Of a DNA stretch of 38,025 bases, positions 8,482-16,629 are shown piece by piece; within the stretch, counting starts at the first letter, position 1, and the number at the start of each line of letters is the position of its first letter. The notes under the pieces are model-generated. The model had not been told where the DNA came from and searched no databases. It saw only the letters and a program-made list of their open reading frames with translations. A program made the translations under genes and the position numbers. The DNA comes from Streptomyces caelestis (GTDB taxonomy: Bacteria; Actinomycetota; Actinomycetes; Streptomycetales; Streptomycetaceae): assembly GCF_001279005.1 (NCBI RefSeq), contig NZ_LGCN01000234.1, positions 1 through 38,025 of the forward strand, read 5' to 3'.

Positions 8482-9983
8482 CGCGCCACCAGATCGGTCA
8501 GCGTGCGGCCGGCCGGTTCGATGACGTCCAGGAGCCAGCGGGGGACGACGCCGATCACCAGTGCGACCACGAGCAGGGGCACGACGGACAGCCCCTCGTT
8601 ACCGCGCAGGTCACCGACCCCGTGCACGGAAATGGTCTGCGGGAGGCGCGGAACGCCCAGGAACATCGAACGCAGCGCGCGCAGGAACAGGGCGGCGGTC
8701 AGCAGGATGCCGGTCACGGCGATGGCGGTGGCGATCGTCCGGGAGGCCAGGGAGCCGGTGAAGATCTGGAACTCGGCGATGAAGCCGGAGAAGCCGGGGA
8801 TGCCGAGGCCGGCGAACGCGGCGACGGCGGTGACGCCGGCGAAGCGCGGGGTGTGGGCGGCCAGGCCGGAGTATGCGTCCATCGCGTACGTCCGGCCGCG
8901 GTCGTACAGCACACCGCTGAGCAGGAACAGGGCGCCGGTGATCAGGCCGTGACTGACCATCTGGGTGACCGCTCCGGTCACCGCCAGGGAGCGGGCCTGC
9001 GCGTCGGTTCCGGCCAGGGTCCCTGCGGCGCCGACGGCGAGGACGACGTACCCCATGTGGTTGACCGAGGTGTAGGCGATCATGCGTTTGAAATCGGTCT
9101 GGGCCAGGGCGACGAGAGCGCCGTAGACCACGGACACCGTGCCGACGATGACGACGACCAGGGCGTATGCGCGCCAGCTGCCGGGCAGCAGCGGCATGGC
9201 GATGCGGACGAACCCGTAGGTGCCCATCTTCAGCAGGATCGCGGCGAGGATCGCCGATCCGGTGGCGGGTGCTTCCGTGTGGGCGGGCGGCAGCCAGGTG
9301 TGGAAGGGCACCGTGGGGGTCTTGACCGCCAGTCCGACGCCGATGGCGAGGAGGACCAGTCCGGCGTACGCGCCGCGCCCGGCCAGTGGGTCGGCACGGG
9401 TGAGGTCGGTGATGTCGAAGGTGTGCGGATCGGCGGCGAGGTAGAGGCCGATGAAGCCGAGCAGCAGGGACAGGGAGCCGACGAAGGTGTAGAGGAAGAA
9501 CTTCAGTGCCGCCGCCCGGGCGCGTTCGCCGTGGCCCCAGCCGGCGATGACGAAGAACATGCCGACGATCGACAGGTCGAAGAAGACGAAGAACAGGATG
9601 AGGTCGAGCGCGACGAACAGGCCCAGGCAGACCGTCTGCAGGAACAGGAAGAGGCAGACGTAGGAGCGCACCCTCCTCGACTCGCGGAAGGAGTAGACGG
9701 CGACGGCGAGGAACAGCAGGCAGGTCAGCGCGACCAGGGGCAGGGAGAGGCCGTCGACGCCCACGTGGTAGCCGACCCCGGCGCTGGGGATCCAGCGCGT
9801 CCGCTGCTCGTACTGCATGCCGGCGCCGGTGTCGAAGCCCGCCCACAGGACGCAGACCAGGGCGAGGTCCGTGGCGGCGGTGGCGATCCAGACCCGGAGG
9901 CACGTCCGGTCGGACAGGGTGCGCGGCCAGAGCGACAGGACGGCGCAGGCCAGCAGCGGCAGGAACGTGACGGCAGTCAGCAC
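8478..9983 (-). CDS. nuoM: NADH-quinone oxidoreductase subunit M-like antiporter subunit
   Basis: A 501-residue multi-helix protein matching NuoM. The pump lysine is in AVKTPTVPFHTWLPPAHTEAP (Lys221), and the second broken-helix region includes TDFKRMIAYTSVNHMGYV. The helix-5 acidic residue, normally Glu, appears to be Asp136 in FFDLSIVGMFF. The start is GTG at 9983, four bases after the nuoL stop, with GAGGTG just upstream. The stop overlaps the start of nuoN. Confidence 0.93.
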   Translation of the reverse strand: MLTAVTFLPLLACAVLSLWPRTLSDRTCLRVWIATAATDLALVCVLWAGFDTGAGMQYEQRTRWIPSAGVGYHVGVDGLSLPLVALTCLLFLAVAVYSFRESRRVRSYVCLFLFLQTVCLGLFVALDLILFFVFFDLSIVGMFFVIAGWGHGERARAAALKFFLYTFVGSLSLLLGFIGLYLAADPHTFDITDLTRADPLAGRGAYAGLVLLAIGVGLAVKTPTVPFHTWLPPAHTEAPATGSAILAAILLKMGTYGFVRIAMPLLPGSWRAYALVVVIVGTVSVVYGALVALAQTDFKRMIAYTSVNHMGYVVLAVGAAGTLAGTDAQARSLAVTGAVTQMVSHGLITGALFLLSGVLYDRGRTYAMDAYSGLAAHTPRFAGVTAVAAFAGLGIPGFSGFIAEFQIFTGSLASRTIATAIAVTGILLTAALFLRALRSMFLGVPRLPQTISVHGVGDLRGNEGLSVVPLLVVALVIGVVPRWLLDVIEPAGRTLTDLVAR

Positions 9984-9987
9984 GGGG

Positions 9988-11937
9988 TCACCTCACCAGG
10001 AGGAGGATCAGGACCAGCACCGCGAAGCCGACGGCGGCTTGTGCGTAGTACTGGTGCAGCAGTCCGGTCTGCGGCCGGCGCGCCAGCCGGCCCAGGGCCC
10101 GCGCGCCCGAGACGAGGGCGCGGACGGCGCCGTCGACAGCGCCGTCGTCCACCCGGCCGGCCAGCCGGGCGAGCACCAGACCGCCCCGGGCCGTCCGGCG
10201 TACGGCGCCGTCGACCACGCGGTCGTCCGCCCGGCCGGCCAGCCGGGCGAGCGCCAGACCGCCTCGGGCCGTCTGCCGTACGGCACCGTCGACCACCCGG
10301 TCGTCGAAGGCCGCCAGCGCTCGTGCCAGCCGCAGGACGGGGCGCACCAGTACGGCGTCCGCGACCCGCTCCAGGTGGAGCCAGTCCTGCGCCCACCGCA
10401 CGGCGGCGCGTGGTGCGGGCACCGAGTGGGGCGCCCCCCACCAGGCCAGTGCGGCGGCGGCGAGTACGACGCCGGTGGACAGGCCGAGTTCCCACGGCTT
10501 CGGGGACGGCTCTCCGGGGGCGCCGGCCAGGTGCTTCAGCCAGGACGCCGGCCCGGGCAGGGCCAGTACGCCCAGCACGGCCGCGGCGCCAGTGAGGGCG
10601 AGTAGGGGGGCGGGGGCGGTGCGGGCGACGCGCCGGGTGCCGCGCCGCTCGGTGTCGTATCCGGCTTCCGGGTCCTCGGGCAGGGGCCGGGTGACGAACC
10701 AGAGGGCCTTGGCGCTGTAGACGGCGGCGACCGCCGCGGCCGCGAGCCCCACGGCGTACCAGGCGGCGCTTTCGGCGCGGGCGACGGCGAGGACCTCGTC
10801 CTTGGCCGCCCACAGCGACAGCGGTGGCAGCCCCGCCAGAGTCAGTGCGCCGGCAGTGAAGGCGATGCCGACGAGCCGGTGGCGCCGGGCGGCTCCGCGC
10901 AGGGCGGGCAGACTTTTCGTGCCGAGCGCGGCCAGCCAGGCGCCGGCGGCGAGGAACAGCCCGGACTTGGTGGCGGCGTGGGCGACGAGCTGGGTCGTGC
11001 CGGCGGCGACCCCGCCGCTGCCGGCGGCCAGCACCATGAAACCGATCTGGGAGGAGGTGGAAGCCGCGAGCAGTTGCTTGAGGTCCTGCTGGGCGACGGC
11101 GACCACACCGAGGGCGAGTGCGGTGAGGGCGCCGGTCCAGGCGACCAGCGGGCCGGCCCAGCCGGTGGCGGCCAGCAGGGGGTGCAGGCGCAGCACCAGG
11201 TAGGCGCCGGCGGCGACCATGGTCGCCGAGTGCAGCAGTGCCGACACCGGACTGGGGCCCTCCATGGCCCGCGACAGCCAGAAGGAGAAAGGCAGTTGCG
11301 CCGACTTGCCCAGAGCCGCGGTCACGATCCCGGCGGTGACCAGGTGCAGCCACGGCGAGGCCGCGTCCGGCAGGGCGCCCAGGTCGAGGGTGCCGATGCC
11401 GCCGGCCAGCGCCGCCCCGGCGGCCAGGTACAGTCCGAGGTCTGCGGTGCGGGTGGTGAGGAACGCGACGTCGGCCGCGCGGGCCCGTCGCGGCTGCCGC
11501 CACCGGTAGCCGATCAGCGCCCAGCTGGTGGCGCCCATGATCTCCCAGGCCATCAGCAGCAGGGGCAGTGTCGTCGCCGTGACGGTGACGAGCATGGCCC
11601 CGGCGAAGACCAGCATCAGTCCGAAGAACCGGCTGCGGTTCTCGTCCCGGCCCAACTCGCCGACCGCGAAGGTGAGGACGGCGGCGGTGACGGCGGCCAC
11701 GACGAGCACCATGACCGCGGACAGCCCGTCCACCGCCAGCCCCGCCCGCACCCCGGCGAACAGCGGGGCGCTCGCCGACGGCCGGGCCACCGCGGCGGCG
11801 ACGGCCGCGCCGAGCGTGGCGACGGCCACCGCCACGCCTGCGGCCGGGGCGGACCGGTTGCCGCGGGACCCCGCCAGGGCGAGCAGCGCGCCCGCGCCGA
11901 GGGGCAGGCCGACGAGCAGCCACAGCAACGCACTCAC
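9988..11937 (-). CDS. nuoL: NADH-quinone oxidoreductase subunit L-like antiporter subunit
   Basis: A 649-residue protein matching NuoL, the distal pump subunit whose long lateral helix runs along the membrane arm. Seen are the helix-5 glutamate in MAWEIMGATSWALIGYRW (Glu132), Lys211 in GKSAQLPFSFWL, and SALLHSATMVAAG. The C-terminal part, where the lateral helix lies, contains a 26-residue tandem repeat (about residues 545-622) before a last membrane segment. E. coli NuoL is 613 residues, so this copy is longer mainly in that region. The GTG start at 11937 overlaps the nuoK stop as GTGA. Confidence 0.93.
   Translation of the reverse strand: MSALLWLLVGLPLGAGALLALAGSRGNRSAPAAGVAVAVATLGAAVAAAVARPSASAPLFAGVRAGLAVDGLSAVMVLVVAAVTAAVLTFAVGELGRDENRSRFFGLMLVFAGAMLVTVTATTLPLLLMAWEIMGATSWALIGYRWRQPRRARAADVAFLTTRTADLGLYLAAGAALAGGIGTLDLGALPDAASPWLHLVTAGIVTAALGKSAQLPFSFWLSRAMEGPSPVSALLHSATMVAAGAYLVLRLHPLLAATGWAGPLVAWTGALTALALGVVAVAQQDLKQLLAASTSSQIGFMVLAAGSGGVAAGTTQLVAHAATKSGLFLAAGAWLAALGTKSLPALRGAARRHRLVGIAFTAGALTLAGLPPLSLWAAKDEVLAVARAESAAWYAVGLAAAAVAAVYSAKALWFVTRPLPEDPEAGYDTERRGTRRVARTAPAPLLALTGAAAVLGVLALPGPASWLKHLAGAPGEPSPKPWELGLSTGVVLAAAALAWWGAPHSVPAPRAAVRWAQDWLHLERVADAVLVRPVLRLARALAAFDDRVVDGAVRQTARGGLALARLAGRADDRVVDGAVRRTARGGLVLARLAGRVDDGAVDGAVRALVSGARALGRLARRPQTGLLHQYYAQAAVGFAVLVLILLLVR
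10075..10305 (-). repeat. 78-bp tandem repeat inside nuoL
   Basis: Two near-identical 78-bp units (10228-10305 and 10150-10227 on the minus strand) and a third, diverged unit (10075-10149) encode 26-residue repeats that begin DDRVVDGAVRQTARGG, DDRVVDGAVRRTARGG and DDGAVDGAVRALVSGA. The repeat falls in the lateral-helix region of NuoL and has an amphipathic pattern of Ala/Leu/Val with regular Arg and Asp. Confidence 0.9.
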
Positions 11938-12239
11938 CCTTTGAGGTCCTCGGCCATGTCGGTCATGTCGACCTGCCGGGCGCGGTAGAGGGCGGTGGTG
12001 ACCGCGAAGCCCATGGCCATCTCGACCGCCATCGCCACCACCGCCGCCACGATCACCACCTGGCCGCTGCCCCGGGCGGGGGCGAGGAAGTGCCAGAAGA
12101 CGGCCGCCGCGGCGATGATCCCGCCGATCATCAGCTCGATCCCCATCATGATCATGACGATGGACTGCTGGGACAGCGCGCCGAACAGGCCGGTGCAGAA
12201 CAGGCCCGCGGCGAGGACCAGCAGGAGCTCGAAGGTCAT
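11934..12239 (-). CDS. nuoK: NADH-quinone oxidoreductase subunit K-like protein
   Basis: A 101-residue, three-helix protein, the normal NuoK size. The two functionally important membrane glutamates are present in MGIELMIGG and VAMAVEMAMG. NuoK links the antiporter-like subunits to the quinone-proximal part of the membrane arm. ATG at 12239 overlaps the nuoJ stop as ATGA, and its own stop overlaps nuoL, so translation is likely coupled. Confidence 0.93.
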   Translation of the reverse strand: MTFELLLVLAAGLFCTGLFGALSQQSIVMIMMGIELMIGGIIAAAAVFWHFLAPARGSGQVVIVAAVVAMAVEMAMGFAVTTALYRARQVDMTDMAEDLKG

Positions 12240-12805
12240 CGGCCGACCCCTCCGCGCACCGGATCGTCGGCCGGCCGCCGGTCGAGATCGTCTCCGAGGC
12301 GGTCGTAGCGGCCCCGGCGCGTGGCCAGCACGGTGGCGCCGACCATCGTGGCCAGCAGCACGAAACCCAGAGTGACCATGGTCAGCATCTGCTCCCCCAT
12401 CAGCGCCATGCCGACCTGGAAGGTCGTGTCCTTCGGGCGGGCGCCCGTGCGGTCGGGCCAGGGCGCCAGGAGGATCCCGGCGACCAGGGCGGCGAAGACG
12501 ACCCCGCTGACGGCCAGCGCGCCGCGCTTGTTGTGCAGCATCGACATGGGCATCAGACCCGCCGGGTTCATCATGTAGGCGATCATGAACACGGCCATGA
12601 TCACCATCTCCATGACCATCATCAGCACGATCACCACGCCCAGGTACGGAAGGCCGAGTACGGCCGTCACCCCGCCGACGCACACCAGGGCCGCCAGCAG
12701 CGAGAAGGTGACCCGCGCCATCGAGTTCAGCGTGAACACCAGCACGCCGGAGACCAGGGCGAGCACGCCCAGACCCGCCAGCAGCGTCATGGCCGTCGTA
12801 CCCAT
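12236..12805 (-). CDS. nuoJ: NADH-quinone oxidoreductase subunit J-like protein
   Basis: A 189-residue protein with about five membrane helices, matching NuoJ; the pi-bulge helix region VVIVLMMVMEMVIMAVFMIAY is recognisable though unusually methionine-rich. It is preceded by an exceptionally strong ribosome-binding site (AAGGAGGAG ahead of ATG 12805), in keeping with a 19-bp gap from nuoH, the longest internal gap in the operon. The place where nuoI (8Fe-8S ferredoxin) usually sits between nuoH and nuoJ is empty. Confidence 0.9.
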   Translation of the reverse strand: MGTTAMTLLAGLGVLALVSGVLVFTLNSMARVTFSLLAALVCVGGVTAVLGLPYLGVVIVLMMVMEMVIMAVFMIAYMMNPAGLMPMSMLHNKRGALAVSGVVFAALVAGILLAPWPDRTGARPKDTTFQVGMALMGEQMLTMVTLGFVLLATMVGATVLATRRGRYDRLGDDLDRRPADDPVRGGVGR

Positions 12806-12824
12806 GGGACTCCTCCTTCCTCTC

Positions 12825-13754
12825 CTACCGAGCGAGGACGACCAGTGCCGGAACCAGGGTCTGGGCGATCGTCAGGGGGATGAGCACCACCCAGGCGAAC
12901 TCCACGTACCGGTCGGCCCGGGCCACCGGTACCCGCCGCATCACCCACACCAGCAGACCCAGCACCAGCAACGTCTTGACCAGCGACCACACCCAGCCCG
13001 GCAGCCCCGGCCCGGCACCGCCCCCCAGGAACAGCGGCACCGCCATGGCGGCCCCGGAGGCCAGCCACAGCCACCGCCCGGCCTGAAGCAGCAGCCGGTC
13101 CACTCCGGACGCCTCGGCCAGGACACCGCCGGCGAGGTCACGGCCGGCCGGGTAGGCGAAGGGCCCCAGGAAGCTGAAGGCGAGCACGCCGGCCAGGTAG
13201 ACGACGAAGGCGACCGGCATCCACACCGCGTACCACAGGCCGTGCTGAGCGTCGGCGATGTCGTTCACCCGCAGGGACTGCGCGCCGGTGGCCGTGGAGA
13301 TCAGGGCGAACATCAGAGGCAGTTCATAGGCCAGGCCCAGTGCCAGGAACCGGTATCCGCCGATCAGGGAGAAGACGGAGTCGGGCCCCCAGCCGGCCAG
13401 CCACAGCCCTGCCCAGGTCAGGACTTCCATGGCGTTGAACCACACCACCCCGACCGACAGATCGGCGGCGGCGTGGCTCCCGACGGGGATGACCAGCGTG
13501 GACAGGACCGCCGCCACCGGCACGGTGACCGCACCCGCCCGCCACAGCAGTACGTCCGGCGTGGGCAGCCGGCGCGGCTGCGCCGCCAGGACCCTCGGCA
13601 CACCGAGAAGCGGCCGCACCGCTGTGGCGAGGGTGACGGGCCGTCCCGCGCTCCGGGCGTCCAGCACCGCGTTGCCGGTCGTCGCCAGTACGGCCAGGAC
13701 GAGCAGCAGTCCGGGCGCGGCCAGCGGCGTCCACCACTCCCCCGCCTCACTCAC
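12825..13754 (-). CDS. nuoH: NADH-quinone oxidoreductase subunit H-like protein
   Basis: A 309-residue multi-helix protein matching NuoH, which forms the quinone-access chamber and anchors the peripheral arm. The LGLAYELPLMFALIS region corresponds to the conserved YE(x)P motif, and VKTLLVLGLLVWVMRRVPVARADR to the C-terminal conserved block. I chose GTG 13754 (VSEAGEWW); an upstream in-frame start would overlap the preceding gene further. Overlap with the preceding fusion gene is eight bases. Confidence 0.9.
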   Translation of the reverse strand: MSEAGEWWTPLAAPGLLLVLAVLATTGNAVLDARSAGRPVTLATAVRPLLGVPRVLAAQPRRLPTPDVLLWRAGAVTVPVAAVLSTLVIPVGSHAAADLSVGVVWFNAMEVLTWAGLWLAGWGPDSVFSLIGGYRFLALGLAYELPLMFALISTATGAQSLRVNDIADAQHGLWYAVWMPVAFVVYLAGVLAFSFLGPFAYPAGRDLAGGVLAEASGVDRLLLQAGRWLWLASGAAMAVPLFLGGGAGPGLPGWVWSLVKTLLVLGLLVWVMRRVPVARADRYVEFAWVVLIPLTIAQTLVPALVVLAR

Positions 13755-15168
13755 GCGCCACCTCCGGCGCACGAACGGCCAGTTCGTCCGGGTCCGGGTC
13801 GAGGCCGGCCACGATGAGGCGTGCCGAGGCGAACTCGGCGCCCACCAGCAGCCGGGGCAGCAGCGTGATCAGGCCGGCGGACGGCGGACGCGCGGCGTTC
13901 CACGGACCGCGCGGGCTCTCCTCGTCCGCGACCCGAAGGAGGGAGGGCTCGTCCAGTCTCGGCAGGTCGCCTCGGATCTCGGTGAGCCACTGCCGGTATC
14001 GATCGGTCACGTCCCCGTCGGCCCGTGCCGTCGGACCGCTCACCCCGGCCTCGTGCGCGTCCCGGGCCGTCACCACTCCGATGCCCCGGGTCAGCCAGGC
14101 CAGCGTCCGCGACCGGCCGACCCTGCGGTCGAAGCGTTCGAACCGGGGCGCGAGCGCGCTGCGGGGCGCGCCGGTGAGCAGGTCGTCCCGCAGCCGCCGG
14201 GCCGACACCGCCTCGGCCGGCCAGCCCGCCACCGCCAGCAGCCTGCCCAGGCTGTCCAGACGGGCCGCCGCCCTCCGGCGCACCGCCTCGCCCACAGGAA
14301 CCGGCTCACCGGCGGACGCCCGGACCCACGGCTGCACCCAGAACGCCTCCATCACCTCGCCGGAGGTCCTCGGCGCCGGGTCGTCGACGTCGGCCTGCTG
14401 AACGACGTCGCCCTGCAGCATCAGGCGGACCGTCAGGCCCGCGGGCCAGTCGGTCAGCAGCGGTCCCAGCGGCACATGGAGCCGGTCCAGCGTCAGCCCG
14501 TCCCGGTCCTCGCCCTGCTCGGCCATCGGCAACCCGCCCGGCATCTCCATCCCCCCGTGGCCGCCGTGACCGTGATGCTCGTCGTGGTCGTCGGTGTCCC
14601 CGCCGTCGCGGGCGTGGCCGCTGTCGCCGTGATCGGCCTCGGTGGGCCGATCGCCGTCGGACGGAGCGTCACCGTGGCCCTCGTCGTCCGCTTGGCCGCC
14701 CTCCCGGTGTCCGCCGCCGGCCTCACCCCCGCCGTGCCGGTCATGGCGCGCGTGCCCGGAAACCTCCCCGGCATCCTCGTCATGCTCGCGCTCGCCCTGT
14801 GTCCCGCTCCGCTGCCCGCCCGCCCGCACCGGCATGGCTGCCTGCTCACGCTGGGCGGTCGGCGAGCCGAGCCGAGCCCGGCCCGCGTCCAGTACCGCTT
14901 CCACCTCATCGACGGTTCGAACGTCGGCCCGGGCCCGCGGCGCCGGCAGATCCCTCCAGAGCCGGCCCACCGCCGCGTGCAGGTTCGGACAGTCGGGGCC
15001 GACGACGAGCAGGAGATCCGACTGGGCCGGGGTGGACGTCTGAGGCCAGTCCCGCAGTCTCAGCGACCGCTCGACGGCCAGCCTCACCGCCGCCCCGCCC
15101 GGCATCGTCGCGACCAACACGCACGGCCGACCGGCGATGGCACGCAGCACCAGGCCGGTCACGTCCAT
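13747..15168 (-). CDS. NuoB-like / His-rich linker / NuoD-like fusion protein
   Basis: A 473-residue soluble protein in the position where nuoB, nuoC and nuoD normally lie. Residues 1-100 resemble NuoB in layout (AQSDLLLVVGPDC, then AVGRLWRDLPAPRA) but lack the cysteines that bind cluster N2. Residues 123-206 are a linker rich in Gly, Asp and Glu with 13 histidines. From residue 210 the sequence resembles NuoD: LDRLHVPLGPLL ... VRLMLQGDVVQ, and later TRGIGVVTARDAHEAGVSGPTARA, though much shorter than a full NuoD. It overlaps nuoA by ten bases and nuoH by eight. I infer a structural quinone-site or adaptor role without iron-sulfur chemistry; the electron donor, if any, is unknown. Confidence 0.8.
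   Translation of the reverse strand: MDVTGLVLRAIAGRPCVLVATMPGGAAVRLAVERSLRLRDWPQTSTPAQSDLLLVVGPDCPNLHAAVGRLWRDLPAPRARADVRTVDEVEAVLDAGRARLGSPTAQREQAAMPVRAGGQRSGTQGEREHDEDAGEVSGHARHDRHGGGEAGGGHREGGQADDEGHGDAPSDGDRPTEADHGDSGHARDGGDTDDHDEHHGHGGHGGMEMPGGLPMAEQGEDRDGLTLDRLHVPLGPLLTDWPAGLTVRLMLQGDVVQQADVDDPAPRTSGEVMEAFWVQPWVRASAGEPVPVGEAVRRRAAARLDSLGRLLAVAGWPAEAVSARRLRDDLLTGAPRSALAPRFERFDRRVGRSRTLAWLTRGIGVVTARDAHEAGVSGPTARADGDVTDRYRQWLTEIRGDLPRLDEPSLLRVADEESPRGPWNAARPPSAGLITLLPRLLVGAEFASARLIVAGLDPDPDELAVRAPEVARE
14551..14802 (-). other. His/Asp/Glu-rich linker in the NuoB/NuoD-like fusion
   Basis: The coding segment for residues 123-206 contains 13 histidines, many acidic residues and glycines, ending DDHDEHHGHGGHGGMEM. 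The composition is typical of metal-binding or flexible acidic linkers; which metal, if any, cannot be told. Confidence 0.8.
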
Positions 15169-15509
15169 CGCAAGGCCCCCTCCCGCCAGGCGTAGACGAC
15201 TCCGACAACCAGAACGGCGAGGAAGACGAACATCTCGATCACCGCGCTCGGTCCCATGGCGGAGATCACCCGCGTCCACGGATACATGAACACCATTTCC
15301 ATGTCGAAGGCGAGGAACAGCAGCGTCACCGTGTACCAGCGCACATGGAACCGGCTCACCGCGTGTTCCATGGGTTCCAGGCCCGACCCGAACGGCGCCG
15401 CGCTCAGCGCTTCGGAGCCGACGCGCACCGCCCGTGCCGCACCGTACAGACCGGCCACGGCGAGAAGGGCCACCCCCGACAGGAACAACGCTGCCGTGAT
15501 GCCGCTCAT
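15159..15509 (-). CDS. nuoA: NADH-quinone oxidoreductase subunit A-like protein
   Basis: A 116-residue three-helix protein of normal NuoA size. The family signature is clear: SGLEPMEHAVSRFHVRWYTV followed by LLFLAFDMEMVFMYPW. NuoA sits against NuoH at the quinone chamber. The canonical Cys of the loop is absent (GSGLEP where many have SGxEC). ATG at 15509 overlaps the stop of the preceding small ORF as ATGA, and the 3' end overlaps the fusion gene by ten bases. Confidence 0.92.
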   Translation of the reverse strand: MSGITAALFLSGVALLAVAGLYGAARAVRVGSEALSAAPFGSGLEPMEHAVSRFHVRWYTVTLLFLAFDMEMVFMYPWTRVISAMGPSAVIEMFVFLAVLVVGVVYAWREGALRWT

Positions 15510-15610
15510 GCGGCAGGGCCCTTTTGTGCAGCACCCGGCGCGTCCTCGCGTCGCGGCGGCCCCGGGCCCGCCCGCGCCGCGACGGTCGGCGTCTGCAGGT
15601 CGTCGGACAT
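15506..15610 (-). CDS. small hypothetical ORF leading the nuo operon
   Basis: A 34-residue ORF starting MSDDLQTPTVAARAG, with AAAGGGGG about seven bases upstream of the ATG and a stop that overlaps the nuoA start (ATGA). The strong Shine-Dalgarno and coupling suggest it is translated and sets nuoA translation. No membrane segment or known domain is visible. An in-frame ATG about 100 bases upstream would give a longer N-terminus but has a weaker ribosome-binding site. Confidence 0.5.
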   Translation of the reverse strand: MSDDLQTPTVAARAGPGPPRREDAPGAAQKGPAA

Positions 15611-16629
15611 GCGCTGCCCCCTTTCCAGGACGGTGAGGTGGGAGGGCCAGTGGGGGGCATCCGCAATCCGAGGCGCGGAAAGGACACCGTCCTCTTCGTC
15701 GAGCATTCCAGTCCCCGTCCGGTCGTGCGCGGGTACGTCAGCCGACCGGGTTTCCCGGAGGCGGGCCGCGTCACTGCCGACCGTGCCCGTCCCGCTGTGG
15801 CGGTCTCGCCGCATGCCACGCTTCATTCGACTCCGGTCGGAGCGGCGACGTGCGGGTACGGGGCCGCCGCCGCGTACCGGCCCGGCCGGCCGGCCCGTCC
15901 CTCGGGGCCGGCCGATCCCCTCGGACGTGTCGATCCGAGCGACGCCCTGGCGGGACGCCCCATGGCGTGGCGGGACGCCGCCGCCGGCCCGGCGATGCTC
16001 GTCGCTCCCGAGGGTCCGGCCCTGACCACGACGACCGCCGTGCGGGGGCCGCCGCCAGTGCCCTGGGCCGGGCCGCCTTGGGGGGCGCGGGGCCGGCCGG
16101 GAGCCGCCGCACCGACGAGGGCCGGCCGAACGGGCGCCACGGACCGCGCCGACCGCACCGGTGGAACGGGCGCCGTCCTGGCTCGCCGCGTCCACGGCCC
16201 CCGGCCTCCCACGGAACCGCCTGCTTCCGTCCGGCAGGCGAAGGCTCCCCGTCCGGGTGATCCGTCCCGGCCGCGTTCATCGGACGGATCACCGCCCGGG
16301 CCAGGGCAGGCGAGGGTGCGGTCGTAGGCGAAGTCGTCGCCGGGCCGCCGAGGGTGCGAGCCGACACGGGAGCCCGTCGGCCGCGGCCACCTCGTGCCGG
16401 CGACGAGTGCGCGAGCCACACCGACCGGCACGAACACTGCCGCGTCCGCGCCGAGGCACGCCGCCGCTGCGAGCAGGTGGGCGACGACCTGCTCGCCTCA
16501 CCGGGCTGACGACCGGACACCCGGCACCGGGCACGCCCCGAAAGGCGGACCGACCAGCCGGTATGCGAAAGGGATGCGCCGCCCTTAAGCTTCTGCCCGC
16601 GCGTCGCCCACGACGAGAAGGAGGGGCCC
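15611..16629. other. gene-poor region upstream of the nuo operon
   Basis: No gene is firmly supported. On the minus strand near 16380-16500 a short stretch (VVAHLLAAAACLGADAAVFV) looks protein-like but belongs to no family I recognise and lies in a frame that degrades into Arg/Pro/Gly-rich sequence. The promoter of the nuo operon should lie just above 15610, but I could not identify convincing -10/-35 elements. Confidence 0.4.

Noticed and set aside
6457..8952. Very long plus-strand open frame across the nuoN end
   Set aside because: It is antisense to nuoN and nuoM, has Gly/Asp/Glu-rich low-complexity content and no domain; high GC removes stop codons from the opposite strand.
10075..10305. 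CRISPR-like repeats
   Set aside because: The units are directly adjacent, in frame and coding, with no spacers; they are a protein repeat in nuoL.
8622..10595. Plus-strand frame of more than 650 codons rich in Gly, Asp and Arg
   Set aside because: Antisense to nuoM and nuoL with no start signal or recognisable fold.
14551..14802. Frameshift or assembly error in the fusion gene because of its low-complexity stretch
   Set aside because: The frame is open through it and NuoB-like and NuoD-like motifs on both sides are in the same frame, so it is most likely a real linker.
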